Assembly: GCF_029320955.1 (NCBI RefSeq)
Contig: NZ_CP119757.1
Coordinates: 4,402,001-4,466,000, forward strand
Length of the DNA: 64,000 bases
From: Flavobacterium sp. YJ01
GTDB lineage: Bacteria; Bacteroidota; Bacteroidia; Flavobacteriales; Flavobacteriaceae
Reading direction: 5' to 3'
The notes beneath the pieces are model-generated. The model did no database searches and had not been told where the DNA came from. It saw nothing but the letters and a program-made list of their open reading frames with translations. Made by a program: the position numbers and the translations under genes. Below are positions 51,514 to 61,216 of the stretch, piece by piece. Within the stretch, counting starts at the first letter, position 1. Every line of letters begins with the position of its first letter.

Positions 51514-51585
51514 TGTTTCAAGTTTCAGGTTTCAAGTTTCACGTTCTGTTGACAACTTTAAACCTGAAACTTGAAACTTGAAACA
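51514..51585. repeat. TTTCAAGTTTCAGG inverted repeat
   Basis: The left arm TGTTTCAAGTTTCAGGTTT (51514-51532) is repeated in part, and pairs with AAACCTGAAACTTGAAAC (51560 onward). It forms a hairpin in the menF-bshB1 gap. Confidence 0.75.
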
Positions 51586-51592
51586 AAAAATA

Positions 51593-52309
51593 ATGAAATT
51601 AGATATATTAGCCTTTGGCGCGCATCCAGACGATGTAGAATTGGGTTGTGCAGGAACCATTTTAAAAGAAGTATCACTTGGTAAAAAAGTAGGGATTGTA
51701 GATTTAACGCGTGGCGAATTAGGAACACGCGGAACAGCAGAAACTAGAGATCAAGAAGCAAAAGACGCGGCGAAGATTTTAGGCGTTGTAGTACGCGAAA
51801 ATTTAGCGATGCGTGACGGATTTTTTGTTAATGACGAAAAACATCAATTAGAGGTCATAAAAATGATTCGTAAATACAAACCTGAAATTGTATTATGCAA
51901 TGCAATCGACGATCGACATATTGATCACGGAAAAGGAAGTAAATTAGTTTCTGATTCTTGTTTTCTTTCTGGTTTAATGAAAATCGAAACTTCAATTGAC
52001 GGCGAGAAACAAGAAGCTTGGAGACCAAAGATTGTTTACCATTATATTCAATGGAAAAATATTACTCCAGATTTTGTTGTTGATATTACAGGATTTGAAA
52101 AAAAGAAAGTGGAAGCGATTTCTGCTTATAAAACGCAATTTTACGATCCAAATTCGAAAGAACCTGCAACGCCAATTACAAGTAAAAACTTCTTTGAGAG
52201 TTTAAATTATCGTGCGCAGGACTTAGGAAGACTAGTTGGAAAAGATTTTGCAGAGGGTTTTACGGTTGAAAGGTGTTTGGCAGTCAATAGCTTAGAAAAT
52301 TTGATTTAA
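51593..52309 (+). CDS. bshB1: Bacillithiol biosynthesis deacetylase BshB1
   Basis: I start at 51593 (MKLDILAFGAHPDD, 238 residues). This zinc LmbE-like deacetylase removes acetyl from GlcNAc-malate in bacillithiol synthesis. The zinc and catalytic motifs AHPDDVELGCAGT and DDRHIDHGKGS are present, and the end (YRAQDLGRLVGKDFAEGFTVERC) is family-typical. It is a stand-alone gene after a hairpin repeat. Confidence 0.93.
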   Translation: MKLDILAFGAHPDDVELGCAGTILKEVSLGKKVGIVDLTRGELGTRGTAETRDQEAKDAAKILGVVVRENLAMRDGFFVNDEKHQLEVIKMIRKYKPEIVLCNAIDDRHIDHGKGSKLVSDSCFLSGLMKIETSIDGEKQEAWRPKIVYHYIQWKNITPDFVVDITGFEKKKVEAISAYKTQFYDPNSKEPATPITSKNFFESLNYRAQDLGRLVGKDFAEGFTVERCLAVNSLENLI

Positions 52310-52336
52310 TTTTTATAAAAATTTTTCATTTTTTTC

Positions 52337-52367
52337 TTTGTAGAACTGAACCTTTGTTCTATATTTG
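52337..52367 (+). promoter_or_regulatory. tRNA-His promoter
   Basis: TTTG (52337-52340), 19-nt spacer and TATATTTG (52360-52367) are a textbook Bacteroidota promoter 20 nt upstream of the mature tRNA. Confidence 0.8.
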
Positions 52368-52387
52368 CACTCGCTAAGCAGAAAAAT

Positions 52388-52462
52388 GGTGGTTGTAGCT
52401 CAGCTGGTTAGAGTAGCGGTTTGTGGTGCCGCGGGTCGCCGGTTCGAACCCGGTCAGCCACC
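52388..52462 (+). tRNA. tRNA-His (GTG anticodon)
   Basis: A full cloverleaf is visible: acceptor GTGGTTG / CAGCCAC, D arm GCTC-AGCTGGTTA-GAGT, anticodon arm GCGGT-TTGTGGT-GCCGC with GTG at the centre, and T arm CCGG-TTCGAAC-CCGG. The extra G at 52388 opposite discriminator C is the G-1 mark of tRNA-His. CCA is not encoded. Confidence 0.96.
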
Positions 52463-52469
52463 CAGATTT

Positions 52470-52500
52470 AAAGCCTTGAAGAAATTCAAGGCTTTTTTTG
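52470..52500 (+). terminator. tRNA-His terminator
   Basis: The hairpin AAAGCCTTGAA / TTCAAGGCTTT with loop GAAA is followed by a T-run. Confidence 0.85.
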
Positions 52501-52541
52501 TGCGTTTATATTTCTTTGAAATCATAATTAAAATTTCAAAT

Positions 52542-52623
52542 ATAGCCCGTGGTTTCAACCACGGAGACAATCGGGATATGCGTTGCGTAATGTTACATTC
52601 CCGTGGTTGAAACCACGGGCTAT
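52542..52623. repeat. CCCGTGGTTTCAACCACGG inverted pair
   Basis: The 23-nt arms starting ATAGCCCGTGG and ending CCACGGGCTAT are exact complements. Each arm also has an internal palindrome (GTGGTTTCAACCAC), so alternative hairpins are possible. It resembles REP-type elements common in Bacteroidota. Nothing else is seen in 52501-52800. Confidence 0.8.
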
Positions 52624-52800
52624 GTTTCTTAATGTTGGTTCATAATTGATTTTGTCTTTAAAATTTTTAATATTCCATAGGAATATCTCGTCGGTAGCAA
52701 AAATGATATTATATTGTATGGTATCCTGTAGGGACACTTGTTTACATGTATATATAATTCGAATTTAAGTCATTCCTTCGGAATAAATTTTTTTCATTAA

Positions 52801-52830
52801 AAAAGCCCAACGGCAAAGTTGGGCTTTTCT
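52801..52830 (-). terminator. Terminator of the metallopeptidase gene
   Basis: The hairpin AAAAGCCCAAC / GTTGGGCTTTT has a 6-nt loop. Confidence 0.8.
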
Positions 52831-52857
52831 GGTGGTTATTATATTTGGTTTATTATG

Positions 52858-53709
52858 CTATCTAATTTCTTCAAATGTAGTTCCTTGTTTAATATCTCCA
52901 GTTTTAAAACCTTTATTAAACCAATACATTCTCTGTTCTGAGCTTCCGTGTGTAAAAGAATCAGGAACTACATGTCCTTGCATTTTGCTTTGTATCGCGT
53001 CGTCTCCAACTGCATTTGCAGCGCTTAATGCTTCTTCAATATCTCCCGAATCTAAGTTTTCCTGATTATAATGGGCCCAAACTCCAGCATAAAAGTCTGC
53101 TTGTAATTCTAATGCAACAGATAATTTATTTGCTTGAGCTTCGCTTTTTCCTTGTTGGTCTTGACGCATTTTTGCAGATGTTCCCAATAAAGTTTGTATG
53201 TGATGACCAATTTCATGCGCAATTACATAAGCAATGGCAAAATCGCCTCCTTTTGCTCCAAATTTATTTTTTAATTCTTCAAAAAAAGCCAAGTCCATAT
53301 ATACTTTACGATCGCCAGGGCAATAAAATGGTCCAGAAGCCGATGATGCACCACCACAAGCAGTTTGTACAGAACCTTTAAAAAGTACCAATTTTGGTTT
53401 TTCGTATGTCATGCCGTGCTCAGCAAAAATTTTACTCCAAATATCTTCGTTATCTGCCAAAATAACTCTAACGAAATTCCCCATTTCTTCATCTTCTTTG
53501 CTTAAAGGAGCAGCAGTTTCAGTCTGTTGGTTTTGTCCACCTTGCAATTGCTCTAAAACAGGAGTGATCATTTGAGCATTTTCACCTCCAAAAACATTTA
53601 CCAAAAGGATAATGATACCGATTATTCCTCCACCAATAACGGCTTTTCCGCCAGATATACCTCTTCGGTCTTCTACATTATCACTTTGTCTTCTGCCTTG
53701 CCATTTCAT
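52858..53709 (-). CDS. Neutral zinc metallopeptidase, YpfJ/KPN_02809 family
   Basis: This 283-residue protein has one N-terminal TM segment (about 22-42, AVIGGGIIGIIILLVNVFGG) and a peptidase domain. The zinc motif HEIGHHIQ is near residue 167, with the family's ACGGASSASGPFYCPGDRKVY before it and ELQADFYAGVWAH after it. Cellular role is unknown; the domain probably faces the periplasm. The start (MKWQGRRQSDNVEDRRG) matches the family's typical N-terminus. Confidence 0.92.
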   Translation of the reverse strand: MKWQGRRQSDNVEDRRGISGGKAVIGGGIIGIIILLVNVFGGENAQMITPVLEQLQGGQNQQTETAAPLSKEDEEMGNFVRVILADNEDIWSKIFAEHGMTYEKPKLVLFKGSVQTACGGASSASGPFYCPGDRKVYMDLAFFEELKNKFGAKGGDFAIAYVIAHEIGHHIQTLLGTSAKMRQDQQGKSEAQANKLSVALELQADFYAGVWAHYNQENLDSGDIEEALSAANAVGDDAIQSKMQGHVVPDSFTHGSSEQRMYWFNKGFKTGDIKQGTTFEEIR

Positions 53710-53871
53710 ATTGAATTGTTTTTAAACTTAATATCTAAAAGGTTGTACGAATTTATAGATTTTTTGTGATAAATTTTACATTTGAAAGATTTATGTTTAG
53801 TTTTTAATCACAGTCTAAGTCTTAATTGGAGATTTAGACTGAAATATGGGACTGGAATTGAAAACTATAAA

Positions 53872-56800
53872 TTATCCTAGCCATTTTGTTAATGCTTCTT
53901 CAACAATTCCTTTCATGATTGGTTTAGAAATATAATCGTCCATTCCAGCAGAAATGCATTTATTTCTTTCCTCTTTTTCTGTTCCAGCGGTCACTGCGAT
54001 TATTGGAATATCACGGCCTTTTGGACTATTTCTGATGGCTTTCGCAGTTTCGTAACCATTCATAATTGGCATTTGAATATCCATGAAAATTATCGTCGGA
54101 TTTATCTCTTCAAATTGTTGTATCGCTTCATATCCATTTTCACATTCGTATATAAAGGCATTGTTGTAAAGATTTTTAATAATCGTTTTTAGAAGCAACA
54201 TATTTACTTTATTATCTTCTACAATCAAAAATGTAATCTTATTGCCGTCGCGCTCTATATTTTCAGAGTCCAATTCGATATTTAAACTTTTAAGTTCAGT
54301 ATTGTATTTATCATTAATACTTTGATTGCTTGTTTTTAGATTTAAATCAAAAAAGAAAGTACTTCCTTCATTTATTTTGCTTTCAAGCTGTAATCGGCTT
54401 TCCATCAAAGCTAATAACTGATTTGAAATTGTCAATCCTAATCCAGTTCCTCCGAATTTTCTCGTTGTAGAACTATCTTCTTGTGAAAAAGCTTTGAAAA
54501 TTTTCTTTTGGTTTTTTTCTAAAATTCCAATTCCAGTGTCAATTACTGCAAAACGAATTAGATGATAATTATTTTTCTTTTTTTCTAAAACAGAAACATT
54601 TAATTTGATAGAACCTTCAGTTGTAAATTTTATCGCATTAGAAAGTAGATTAATTAAGATTTGTTTGATTCGAACAATATCGGTCCAAATGAATTTCGGA
54701 ACATCGGTATCAATGTTCAGTTCCAAGCTCAGATTTTTTTGATTGGACTCGTAAACAATTAAATCGAAAACCTGCGCCAAGACCTTTTTTATATCGTAGA
54801 GATCGATAAACAATTCTAATTTTCCTGCTTCGATTTTAGAGAAATCTAGAATATCATTTACAATTTCAAGCAGTGAATGCGCCGATTGATTTATCGTTGT
54901 CATGTATTTTTCCTGAATTTCTTCCAAATCAGTTTTCATCAATAAATGAGTAAAACCAATAATTCCGTTTAGCGGTGTTCTAATTTCGTGCGACATATTT
55001 GCCAAGAAATCAGATTTAGATTTGCTGGCTGCTTCTGCCAATTGTTTGGCTTTTATGGCATCTTCAATTTCTTTTTTGTTAGTAATATCAAAGTAAATTC
55101 CGCCAACAAATTCAATTTCATCATCTCTTTTTATAACATCTCCAAACTCTTCAATCCAAATATATTCTCCAGTTTTTCGCTTAATTCGATAAACATTATG
55201 CAATGGCATTCCGTTTTGCAAATTATCAATTTGATTATTGATAACTTCTTCTTTATCATCGTGATGAATTAAAGAAAGAAACGACAAATTATTCTCTATA
55301 AATTCAGATTTTGAATATCCAGTTAAATTTAGAACTTCATCATTTAAGAAAATCTTGGTAGAAAAAGCATCAAATTTTGATAGATAAACCGTTCCAGGAA
55401 TATTGTTGGCTATTAATTTAAATTTCTCTTCACTTTCGAGTATTTTACTTTCGTTACGATTTCTTTCAAGTGCAGACGAAATATTATTGGCTAATACCTG
55501 AAAAATATTGATTTCGTCTTCAGACCATTTTCTTTCATTAAAACAATCATCAAAACCAATAAAACCAGTAAAAAGATCATTGATGTAAAGCGGTAAAATT
55601 AAAATAGATTGAATTTCGTTATTGATTAATAACGTTCTAAAGAAACCTTCGTTAAGTTGTCTTGTCAAAGTATTTACAATTTTCTTTTGCTGAGCGGCGT
55701 CGTAAATTTCTTTTAAATTTTCTTCCGTCATATGGCGCAAAGGCGTAATCTGGTGAGCGACACCTTCGCGAGACCATTTGTATTTTTGGTAGACAGTATT
55801 ATAAATTGGATCTTTTTCGTAATAATACATATGATCTACTTTTGCAGCTCTTCCGATAATGTTGTAGGTTTCCTGAAACATCTGTTCGGTAGTTTTGCTA
55901 AGTAAAAATTTTTCTGTGCATAATGAAAGTGCAGATAAAAGATCACTTTTGAATTCTAGTTTTCTTTCGGCCTCCAATCTCATTTGCGAAGAAATTGCTA
56001 ATGAAATTACATCAGAAATTGTTCTCGCATAATTGATGTCTTCATTGTCCCATTCTCGTTTTTTTTCGGTGCTTTCAAAACAAACAACTCCAGCCAATTG
56101 TCCCGTTAGAAAAATTGGAACATCTAACATTGACTTTATGTTATTTTGCGTAAAATATAATTTTTGAAATTCAGAAGTTTCTAATTTATTGAAAACGTCT
56201 GGGGCATTAATGATGGCTTTGTTGTTTAAAGTTTCAAAATATATTGGATACGATTCTTTGTTTAGAATATTTTTATCGTTTAAATTTTGATTATCAAGAC
56301 TGTAAAGGTTTTGGCAAGTAATTAAATCGCTATCATATTTCCAAAAACTAACGCGATTAGCATTGCTTATTGTTGAAGCTTCTTTTAGAATCAGATTAAT
56401 TACAATATTTAATTTGTCATATTTGCTGAAATCGGTTGTCGATAATTTTTTTGTCGAATTATTGTAAGCTTCAATTTTTTTAAGTCGTCTTTTTTTCTCC
56501 TTTTCGATGTTCTTTTTTTCAGTAATATCTCTTGCTATTCCAGAAAAACCTGCAAATTGGCCGAATTCATTTCTTCGCACAGTAATTTTTTGAGAAATCC
56601 ACATTTCTTTTCCATTTTTCTTGAAAATAGGAATTTCTATTACTGAGTTATTAGTTTCATTTAAAACTAGATTGGAGTAAAAATCTGCAGCACTTTTAAT
56701 ATATTGCTCTTGAATAAAACTTGAATAATGCTTCTTTATAATTTCATTTTCTGAATATCCTAAAATTGAAATTCCAAATTCATTTATGAAAGTAAAATTA

Positions 56801-57924
56801 CCATCAGTATCAAACTCAAAAATGATATCGGTTGCTGTCTGGATTAGATTTTTGTATTGATTTTGAACAAGAATTTGTTCTGTAACATCCTGACCTATAC
56901 TTATAATTAAATCTTCTGAGAATTTTTTGTCTTTCCATTGAATGTATTTAAACTCTCCATTTTTACATTTCAATTTTCTGATGTAAATCTTGTCTTCTTC
57001 ATTTTTTACAGAGTTTAATGTTGTCGAAAATTCAGAATCCTGAGTTAATTCCCAGAATTTTATCCCCATAACTTCTTCAGGCTGATAACCCAAAATAGAA
57101 GTAATTGTTTCGCTGCAAAATAAAATTTCTCCGTTCTGATTGGATGCAATTGTAAGTGAATTTCCTTTGTGGACAATTTCATTAGCAAATCTAAAATTGT
57201 CACGATTATTTAATAAAACCGCATATTTTACTTGGTTTATGATGAAAATTAGAATGCAAAAATTAATCAGTAAAATAGAAGATTTTATTGGAATTAGCTG
57301 AAAAGCCACCGTAAGGATTAGAAATGTAAAGACCAAACCAACAAAAATCCAATATATTCTTATGGGTTTTAGAATATTGTACGAAAAGAAAAAAGAAATT
57401 AGAAAAACTATTATAGGTACAACATCGTTACGAAGCAGTATAATATTTGAGCCTACATAACTCATGTATATAAAGAAACAAAAGATAAAAATCTGCTGAA
57501 TTTTATCTCGAAGCCATTTTATTTTATCTGTAATTGCATAAATAAGGAGTACGCCAATACCAATAGAAACATTTAAAATTAAAAGACTTTTAGGCCTGAT
57601 TTTGAAGATTTCATTGATAATCTCGATTACAATTACCGCAATTCCAAAAAATAAAATATAAAGCTGATATTCTTTGCTAACGGTATCTTGTTCTTTCTTT
57701 TTTTCTATAAAATATCCAATTTTAGCCTTTATTCTAAAAAACTGATAAACAAGCAGTGAAAGAAATGCAAAAAGAGATAAACCTAAGACAATAAGTTTTG
57801 GGTTATTGTAGAAAATAATGTCAGAAGAAAATAGTTGCCAACTTGCCATAATAGCCTCTAAGGCATTTCCAATACTGAAAATTCCTGAAATTACCGATTT
57901 GAAAAAACTACAGTCCACGGCCAT
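53872..57924 (-). CDS. Hybrid sensor histidine kinase with PAS and GAF domains
   Basis: This is a 1350-residue membrane sensor. It has about seven TM segments (30-240), two PAS domains (about 250-360 and 360-480), and two GAF domains (about 505-655 and 680-835). A third PAS/PAC (about 845-970) is followed by HisKA with the phospho-His in FLANMSHEIRTPLNGI (near 1000). HATPase_c (about 1090-1215, with DTGIGI and GGTGLGLTIS) leads to a C-terminal receiver with the phospho-Asp in IIFMDIQMPIMNG. No response-regulator gene is adjacent, so signalling probably leaves through a phosphotransfer protein or ends at its own receiver. The signal is unknown. Confidence 0.92.
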   Translation of the reverse strand: MAVDCSFFKSVISGIFSIGNALEAIMASWQLFSSDIIFYNNPKLIVLGLSLFAFLSLLVYQFFRIKAKIGYFIEKKKEQDTVSKEYQLYILFFGIAVIVIEIINEIFKIRPKSLLILNVSIGIGVLLIYAITDKIKWLRDKIQQIFIFCFFIYMSYVGSNIILLRNDVVPIIVFLISFFFSYNILKPIRIYWIFVGLVFTFLILTVAFQLIPIKSSILLINFCILIFIINQVKYAVLLNNRDNFRFANEIVHKGNSLTIASNQNGEILFCSETITSILGYQPEEVMGIKFWELTQDSEFSTTLNSVKNEEDKIYIRKLKCKNGEFKYIQWKDKKFSEDLIISIGQDVTEQILVQNQYKNLIQTATDIIFEFDTDGNFTFINEFGISILGYSENEIIKKHYSSFIQEQYIKSAADFYSNLVLNETNNSVIEIPIFKKNGKEMWISQKITVRRNEFGQFAGFSGIARDITEKKNIEKEKKRRLKKIEAYNNSTKKLSTTDFSKYDKLNIVINLILKEASTISNANRVSFWKYDSDLITCQNLYSLDNQNLNDKNILNKESYPIYFETLNNKAIINAPDVFNKLETSEFQKLYFTQNNIKSMLDVPIFLTGQLAGVVCFESTEKKREWDNEDINYARTISDVISLAISSQMRLEAERKLEFKSDLLSALSLCTEKFLLSKTTEQMFQETYNIIGRAAKVDHMYYYEKDPIYNTVYQKYKWSREGVAHQITPLRHMTEENLKEIYDAAQQKKIVNTLTRQLNEGFFRTLLINNEIQSILILPLYINDLFTGFIGFDDCFNERKWSEDEINIFQVLANNISSALERNRNESKILESEEKFKLIANNIPGTVYLSKFDAFSTKIFLNDEVLNLTGYSKSEFIENNLSFLSLIHHDDKEEVINNQIDNLQNGMPLHNVYRIKRKTGEYIWIEEFGDVIKRDDEIEFVGGIYFDITNKKEIEDAIKAKQLAEAASKSKSDFLANMSHEIRTPLNGIIGFTHLLMKTDLEEIQEKYMTTINQSAHSLLEIVNDILDFSKIEAGKLELFIDLYDIKKVLAQVFDLIVYESNQKNLSLELNIDTDVPKFIWTDIVRIKQILINLLSNAIKFTTEGSIKLNVSVLEKKKNNYHLIRFAVIDTGIGILEKNQKKIFKAFSQEDSSTTRKFGGTGLGLTISNQLLALMESRLQLESKINEGSTFFFDLNLKTSNQSINDKYNTELKSLNIELDSENIERDGNKITFLIVEDNKVNMLLLKTIIKNLYNNAFIYECENGYEAIQQFEEINPTIIFMDIQMPIMNGYETAKAIRNSPKGRDIPIIAVTAGTEKEERNKCISAGMDDYISKPIMKGIVEEALTKWLG

Positions 57925-58012
57925 AGAATTTGGGGTAGTTGGTTTACTAAAAAGCCTTTGAAAATTCTTTAAAAGAGTTGGTCAGTCTCCTTGAGAATAA
58001 GAATTTTCTATT

Positions 58013-58816
58013 TTAATCTACACTAGAATTTCCAATTGAATTAATTGAATCTTCTTGTTTTATTCCAAATATTGCGTAATATGTTGCATAAATCATTGAG
58101 GAATTAAAGACGATAGTAAAAAGTACAAGGATACCACATCCAATAAGACCGACAAGAGAGCCGATAAATCCTAAAATGAAAAAAGCAAATATGGTAAGCG
58201 GGTTTTTGGTAACGATGATGAAACTTGATTTTATAGCCTCAATTCCTTTTAATTTTCCAAAGACAACTAACGGAATTGATAAAAACATGAAGTAGGATAT
58301 AAAGTACGGTATTACAATTGCAATAGTATTTCCTATGGAAGAACTGTCAATGTTTTTTACTATCTCGGAAATACCTGTTCCTACTAAAGCAGGAATAAAA
58401 GCATTTATAAATAATTGTACGAAATAAGGAGCCTTATAATAGCTGAAAATTGTTGAAACATTAAATTCTACATCTCTGTCTGCAGAATCTGCCATTTTTA
58501 AAAAACCGGCCATAAAAGGTGCTAGTAAACCAGCCAATGTAGCCAATCCGAGAGAATGTATTAAAATTTCGTCTCCAGATAATTTTCGTTTGCTATATTC
58601 TCCAATGAAATCTTTTTTGATATTCTCTATTCCGAAAACAGCTGTAATTGTTCCCATATAAACTAAAGCAATAAATACGGAAAATACCAAAAAGATAAGT
58701 CCTGAATATATTGCTATTTTTTTATAATTTTCAAAGGCGTGATCAAAAGTTGTAGCAAAATCAAGAGAATAGCCATTTTTTTTAATGTCCTCAATTTGAT
58801 CAAGTGTAGATTTCAT
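58013..58816 (-). CDS. Multi-pass membrane protein
   Basis: This 267-residue protein has about six TM segments, beginning with a soluble N-terminus (LDFATTFDHAFENYKK). The topology resembles the membrane domain of glycerophosphodiester phosphodiesterases and DUF975-type proteins, but no catalytic motif is present. Function is unknown. It sits just downstream of an ALDH gene on the same strand, after about 120 bp. Confidence 0.65.
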   Translation of the reverse strand: MKSTLDQIEDIKKNGYSLDFATTFDHAFENYKKIAIYSGLIFLVFSVFIALVYMGTITAVFGIENIKKDFIGEYSKRKLSGDEILIHSLGLATLAGLLAPFMAGFLKMADSADRDVEFNVSTIFSYYKAPYFVQLFINAFIPALVGTGISEIVKNIDSSSIGNTIAIVIPYFISYFMFLSIPLVVFGKLKGIEAIKSSFIIVTKNPLTIFAFFILGFIGSLVGLIGCGILVLFTIVFNSSMIYATYYAIFGIKQEDSINSIGNSSVD

Positions 58817-58935
58817 TTTTGCGTAAAATTGTTTTATAGACTTGTAATATTATATATGTATCTTGACGTAAATATAATATTTTAAATCAAATCCGAATAA
58901 AAATCTACAAAACATTCCGCAGGAAAGTAACTATT

Positions 58936-60327
58936 TTAAAGCCAGTCTAAAATGCGTTTTATTGAAGCTAATTTATCTTTGTAAGGAGCATATCGCATTG
59001 GCAAATCAAGCCAATTTCCTTTTTTGACAATCGGTTTGTGATGAGAAAAAGTATCAAAGCTACGCTGGCCGTGATATGCGCCAATTCCGCTATGACCGAC
59101 ACCGCCAAAAGGAAGTCTTTTATTTGAGAAATGAATTACAGTATCATTTACGCATCCTCCTCCAAAAGAGTACTTTGAAATTAATTTCTTAACAAATGAA
59201 TTATTTTCACTAAAAATATAAAATGAAAGAGGTTTCTCATAACGGCTCACCACATTTTCAATATCATTTTCATTTTCATATGTAAGAATTGGGAGTATCG
59301 GACCGAAAATTTCTTCTTTCATAACCGGACTATCTAAATCAGGTTCTTCTAATAAAGTTGGCGCAATGTAGAGTTTATTAGCGTCACTTTCTCCTCCAAA
59401 TAAAACATGCTCATTTTGAATCATATTAGTAAGTTGATACCAATTTTTGGTATTAATAATGCGCGCAAAATCAGGAGATTTGTCTATTTTTTTTCCATAA
59501 GCCTTAATGATTTCTTCAATTAGGCAGGTAATAAAATTGACTTTCATATTTTTTTGAACCAAAATATAATCGGGTGCAATGCAAGTCTGGCCCGCATTAA
59601 TAAATTTTCCCCAAACAATACGTTTTGCAGCAAGTCTTAAATTGGCAGTTTCGTCGACTATACATGGATTTTTTCCGCCTAATTCTAAAGTTATTGGAGT
59701 CAAGTTTTCTGCTGCGGCTTTTGCAATTATTTTTCCAACTGCAACACTTCCAGTAAAAAATATATAATCCCAGCGTTGTGCCAACAATTTATTTGAAACT
59801 TCTACGCCGCCTTCAAAAACTTCAACATGATTAATGTGGAAAGTTTTTTCTATAATTTTAGCAATAATTGCCGAAGTGTGAGGAGTAAGTTCTGATGGTT
59901 TTACTGTAACCCTGTTTCCAGCGGCAACTGCAGCAATCAAAGGGCATAAGGCCAGTTGAAAAGGATAATTCCAAGGTGCAATAATCAAGACATTGCCGTA
60001 AGGTTCTTTGTAAATATAATCGCTAGAAGGAAAATTTATAAGTGAAGGAAAAACACGTTTGGGTTTCGCCCAAGAATTTATGTTTTTGATAGTGTCTTTA
60101 AGTTCTGAAATTACATAATGAGTTTCTGTAACAACAGCTTCAAACTCAGGTTTTTTAAAATCATCATGTAAAGCTTGAATTATTAAATCTTCACTTTTCT
60201 GAATGTTGTATAATAACTTTTTCAGTGTTTCTTTTCGATACCCGATGTCACTTTTATAATCCATTTTTCCGATCAGCTTGTTTTTTACTCTATGCAAGTT
60301 AATCGATAAAATTTTAAAAATTAACAA
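58936..60327 (-). CDS. Aldehyde dehydrogenase (class 3-like)
   Basis: This 463-residue NAD(P)-dependent enzyme oxidises an aldehyde to its acid. The general base Glu is in TLELGGKNPC, the nucleophile Cys in NAGQTCIAPDY, and FTGSVAVGKIIAKAAAENL is the cofactor loop. The compact length and the end LPFGGVGHSGIGAYHGQRSFDTFSHHKPIV fit the ALDH3-like group acting on fatty or aromatic aldehydes. I keep the upstream start because the first 20 residues align with the usual N-terminal helix. An RluA gene is just upstream, 14 bp away. Confidence 0.92.
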   Translation of the reverse strand: MLIFKILSINLHRVKNKLIGKMDYKSDIGYRKETLKKLLYNIQKSEDLIIQALHDDFKKPEFEAVVTETHYVISELKDTIKNINSWAKPKRVFPSLINFPSSDYIYKEPYGNVLIIAPWNYPFQLALCPLIAAVAAGNRVTVKPSELTPHTSAIIAKIIEKTFHINHVEVFEGGVEVSNKLLAQRWDYIFFTGSVAVGKIIAKAAAENLTPITLELGGKNPCIVDETANLRLAAKRIVWGKFINAGQTCIAPDYILVQKNMKVNFITCLIEEIIKAYGKKIDKSPDFARIINTKNWYQLTNMIQNEHVLFGGESDANKLYIAPTLLEEPDLDSPVMKEEIFGPILPILTYENENDIENVVSRYEKPLSFYIFSENNSFVKKLISKYSFGGGCVNDTVIHFSNKRLPFGGVGHSGIGAYHGQRSFDTFSHHKPIVKKGNWLDLPMRYAPYKDKLASIKRILDWL

Positions 60328-60341
60328 TTAAATCATAAAAA

Positions 60342-61037
60342 TCATACAGCATTCCAAATCGGATCTTCTGGAGTTGGAGCGATAATTGTAATGTTTTCTT
60401 TTGAAACCGGATGAACAAAAGTTAGTTTTCTGGCATGAAGATGAATACCGCCGTCAGGATTACTTCTGTCTGCGCCATATTTTAAATCGCCTTTTATTGG
60501 AGATCCAATAGCAGATAATTGTGCACGAATTTGATGATGACGTCCAGTATGCAGGTTGATTTCCAACGCCGTATAATTATGAAGTTCTTTGATTATGGTA
60601 TAATCTAAACTTGCTAATTTGCTGTCAGGAACTTCTTTTAAATGTGCCTTTGAAGTATTGTTTTTTTCGTTTCTTTTTAAATAATGAACCAATTTTGCTT
60701 TCGCTTCTTTTGGTTTATTTTTGACAACCGCCCAATATGTTTTTTGTGTTTCGCGATTGCTAAACAATTCGTTCATTCGCGAAAGCGCTTTACTAGTTCT
60801 CGCAAAAACTACAATTCCAGTTGTTGGACGATCCAAACGATGGATTACACCCAAAAAAACATCTCCAGGTTTGTTGTATTTAGCTTTAATATATTCTTTT
60901 ACAATATCAGAAAGAGGTTTATCGCCAGTTTTATCTCCTTGTACAATATCGCCAACACGTTTATTAACCACAATAATGTGATTGTCTTCGTGAAGAATTT
61001 GCAAATTATTTTTATCAGATAGTATTTTCACAATCAA
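60342..61037 (-). CDS. RluA family pseudouridine synthase
   Basis: This 231-residue RNA pseudouridine synthase has the catalytic motif HRLDRPTTGIVVFARTSKAL (Asp in RLD). It continues with INLHTGRHHQIRAQLSAIGSPIKGDLKYGA, and GGIHLHARKLTFVHPV near the end. There is no S4 domain. It modifies uridines in tRNA or rRNA; the target cannot be told from sequence. It lies between panB and the ALDH gene. Confidence 0.92.
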   Translation of the reverse strand: MIVKILSDKNNLQILHEDNHIIVVNKRVGDIVQGDKTGDKPLSDIVKEYIKAKYNKPGDVFLGVIHRLDRPTTGIVVFARTSKALSRMNELFSNRETQKTYWAVVKNKPKEAKAKLVHYLKRNEKNNTSKAHLKEVPDSKLASLDYTIIKELHNYTALEINLHTGRHHQIRAQLSAIGSPIKGDLKYGADRSNPDGGIHLHARKLTFVHPVSKENITIIAPTPEDPIWNAV

Positions 61038-61090
61038 TCAGTTAGTTTGATGAAATTTGGCTAAAGCCTATAATGTGTCTTAAAAATAAA

Positions 61091-61110
61091 CCTCCAGCTA
61101 AAGCTGGAGG
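61091..61110. repeat. CCTCCAGC short palindrome
   Basis: CCTCCAGCTAAAGCTGGAGG is a hairpin with 8-bp arms, of a type common between flavobacterial genes. The rest of the 61038-61216 gap is short-word repeat DNA (CTTAGTATCTTAGAATCTTC and similar). Confidence 0.7.
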
Positions 61111-61216
61111 CAATTCATAAAAAAAATCTTTGAATTTTTGAGACTTTGTTACTTTGGACCTTTGTGCCTAAAAAAACTTAGTATCTTAGAATCTTCGCAA
61201 CTTAGAACCTCAAAAA

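Noticed and set aside
52365-52610. 81-codon open frame over tRNA-His
   Set aside because: It is a translation of the tRNA and the following REP-like repeat.
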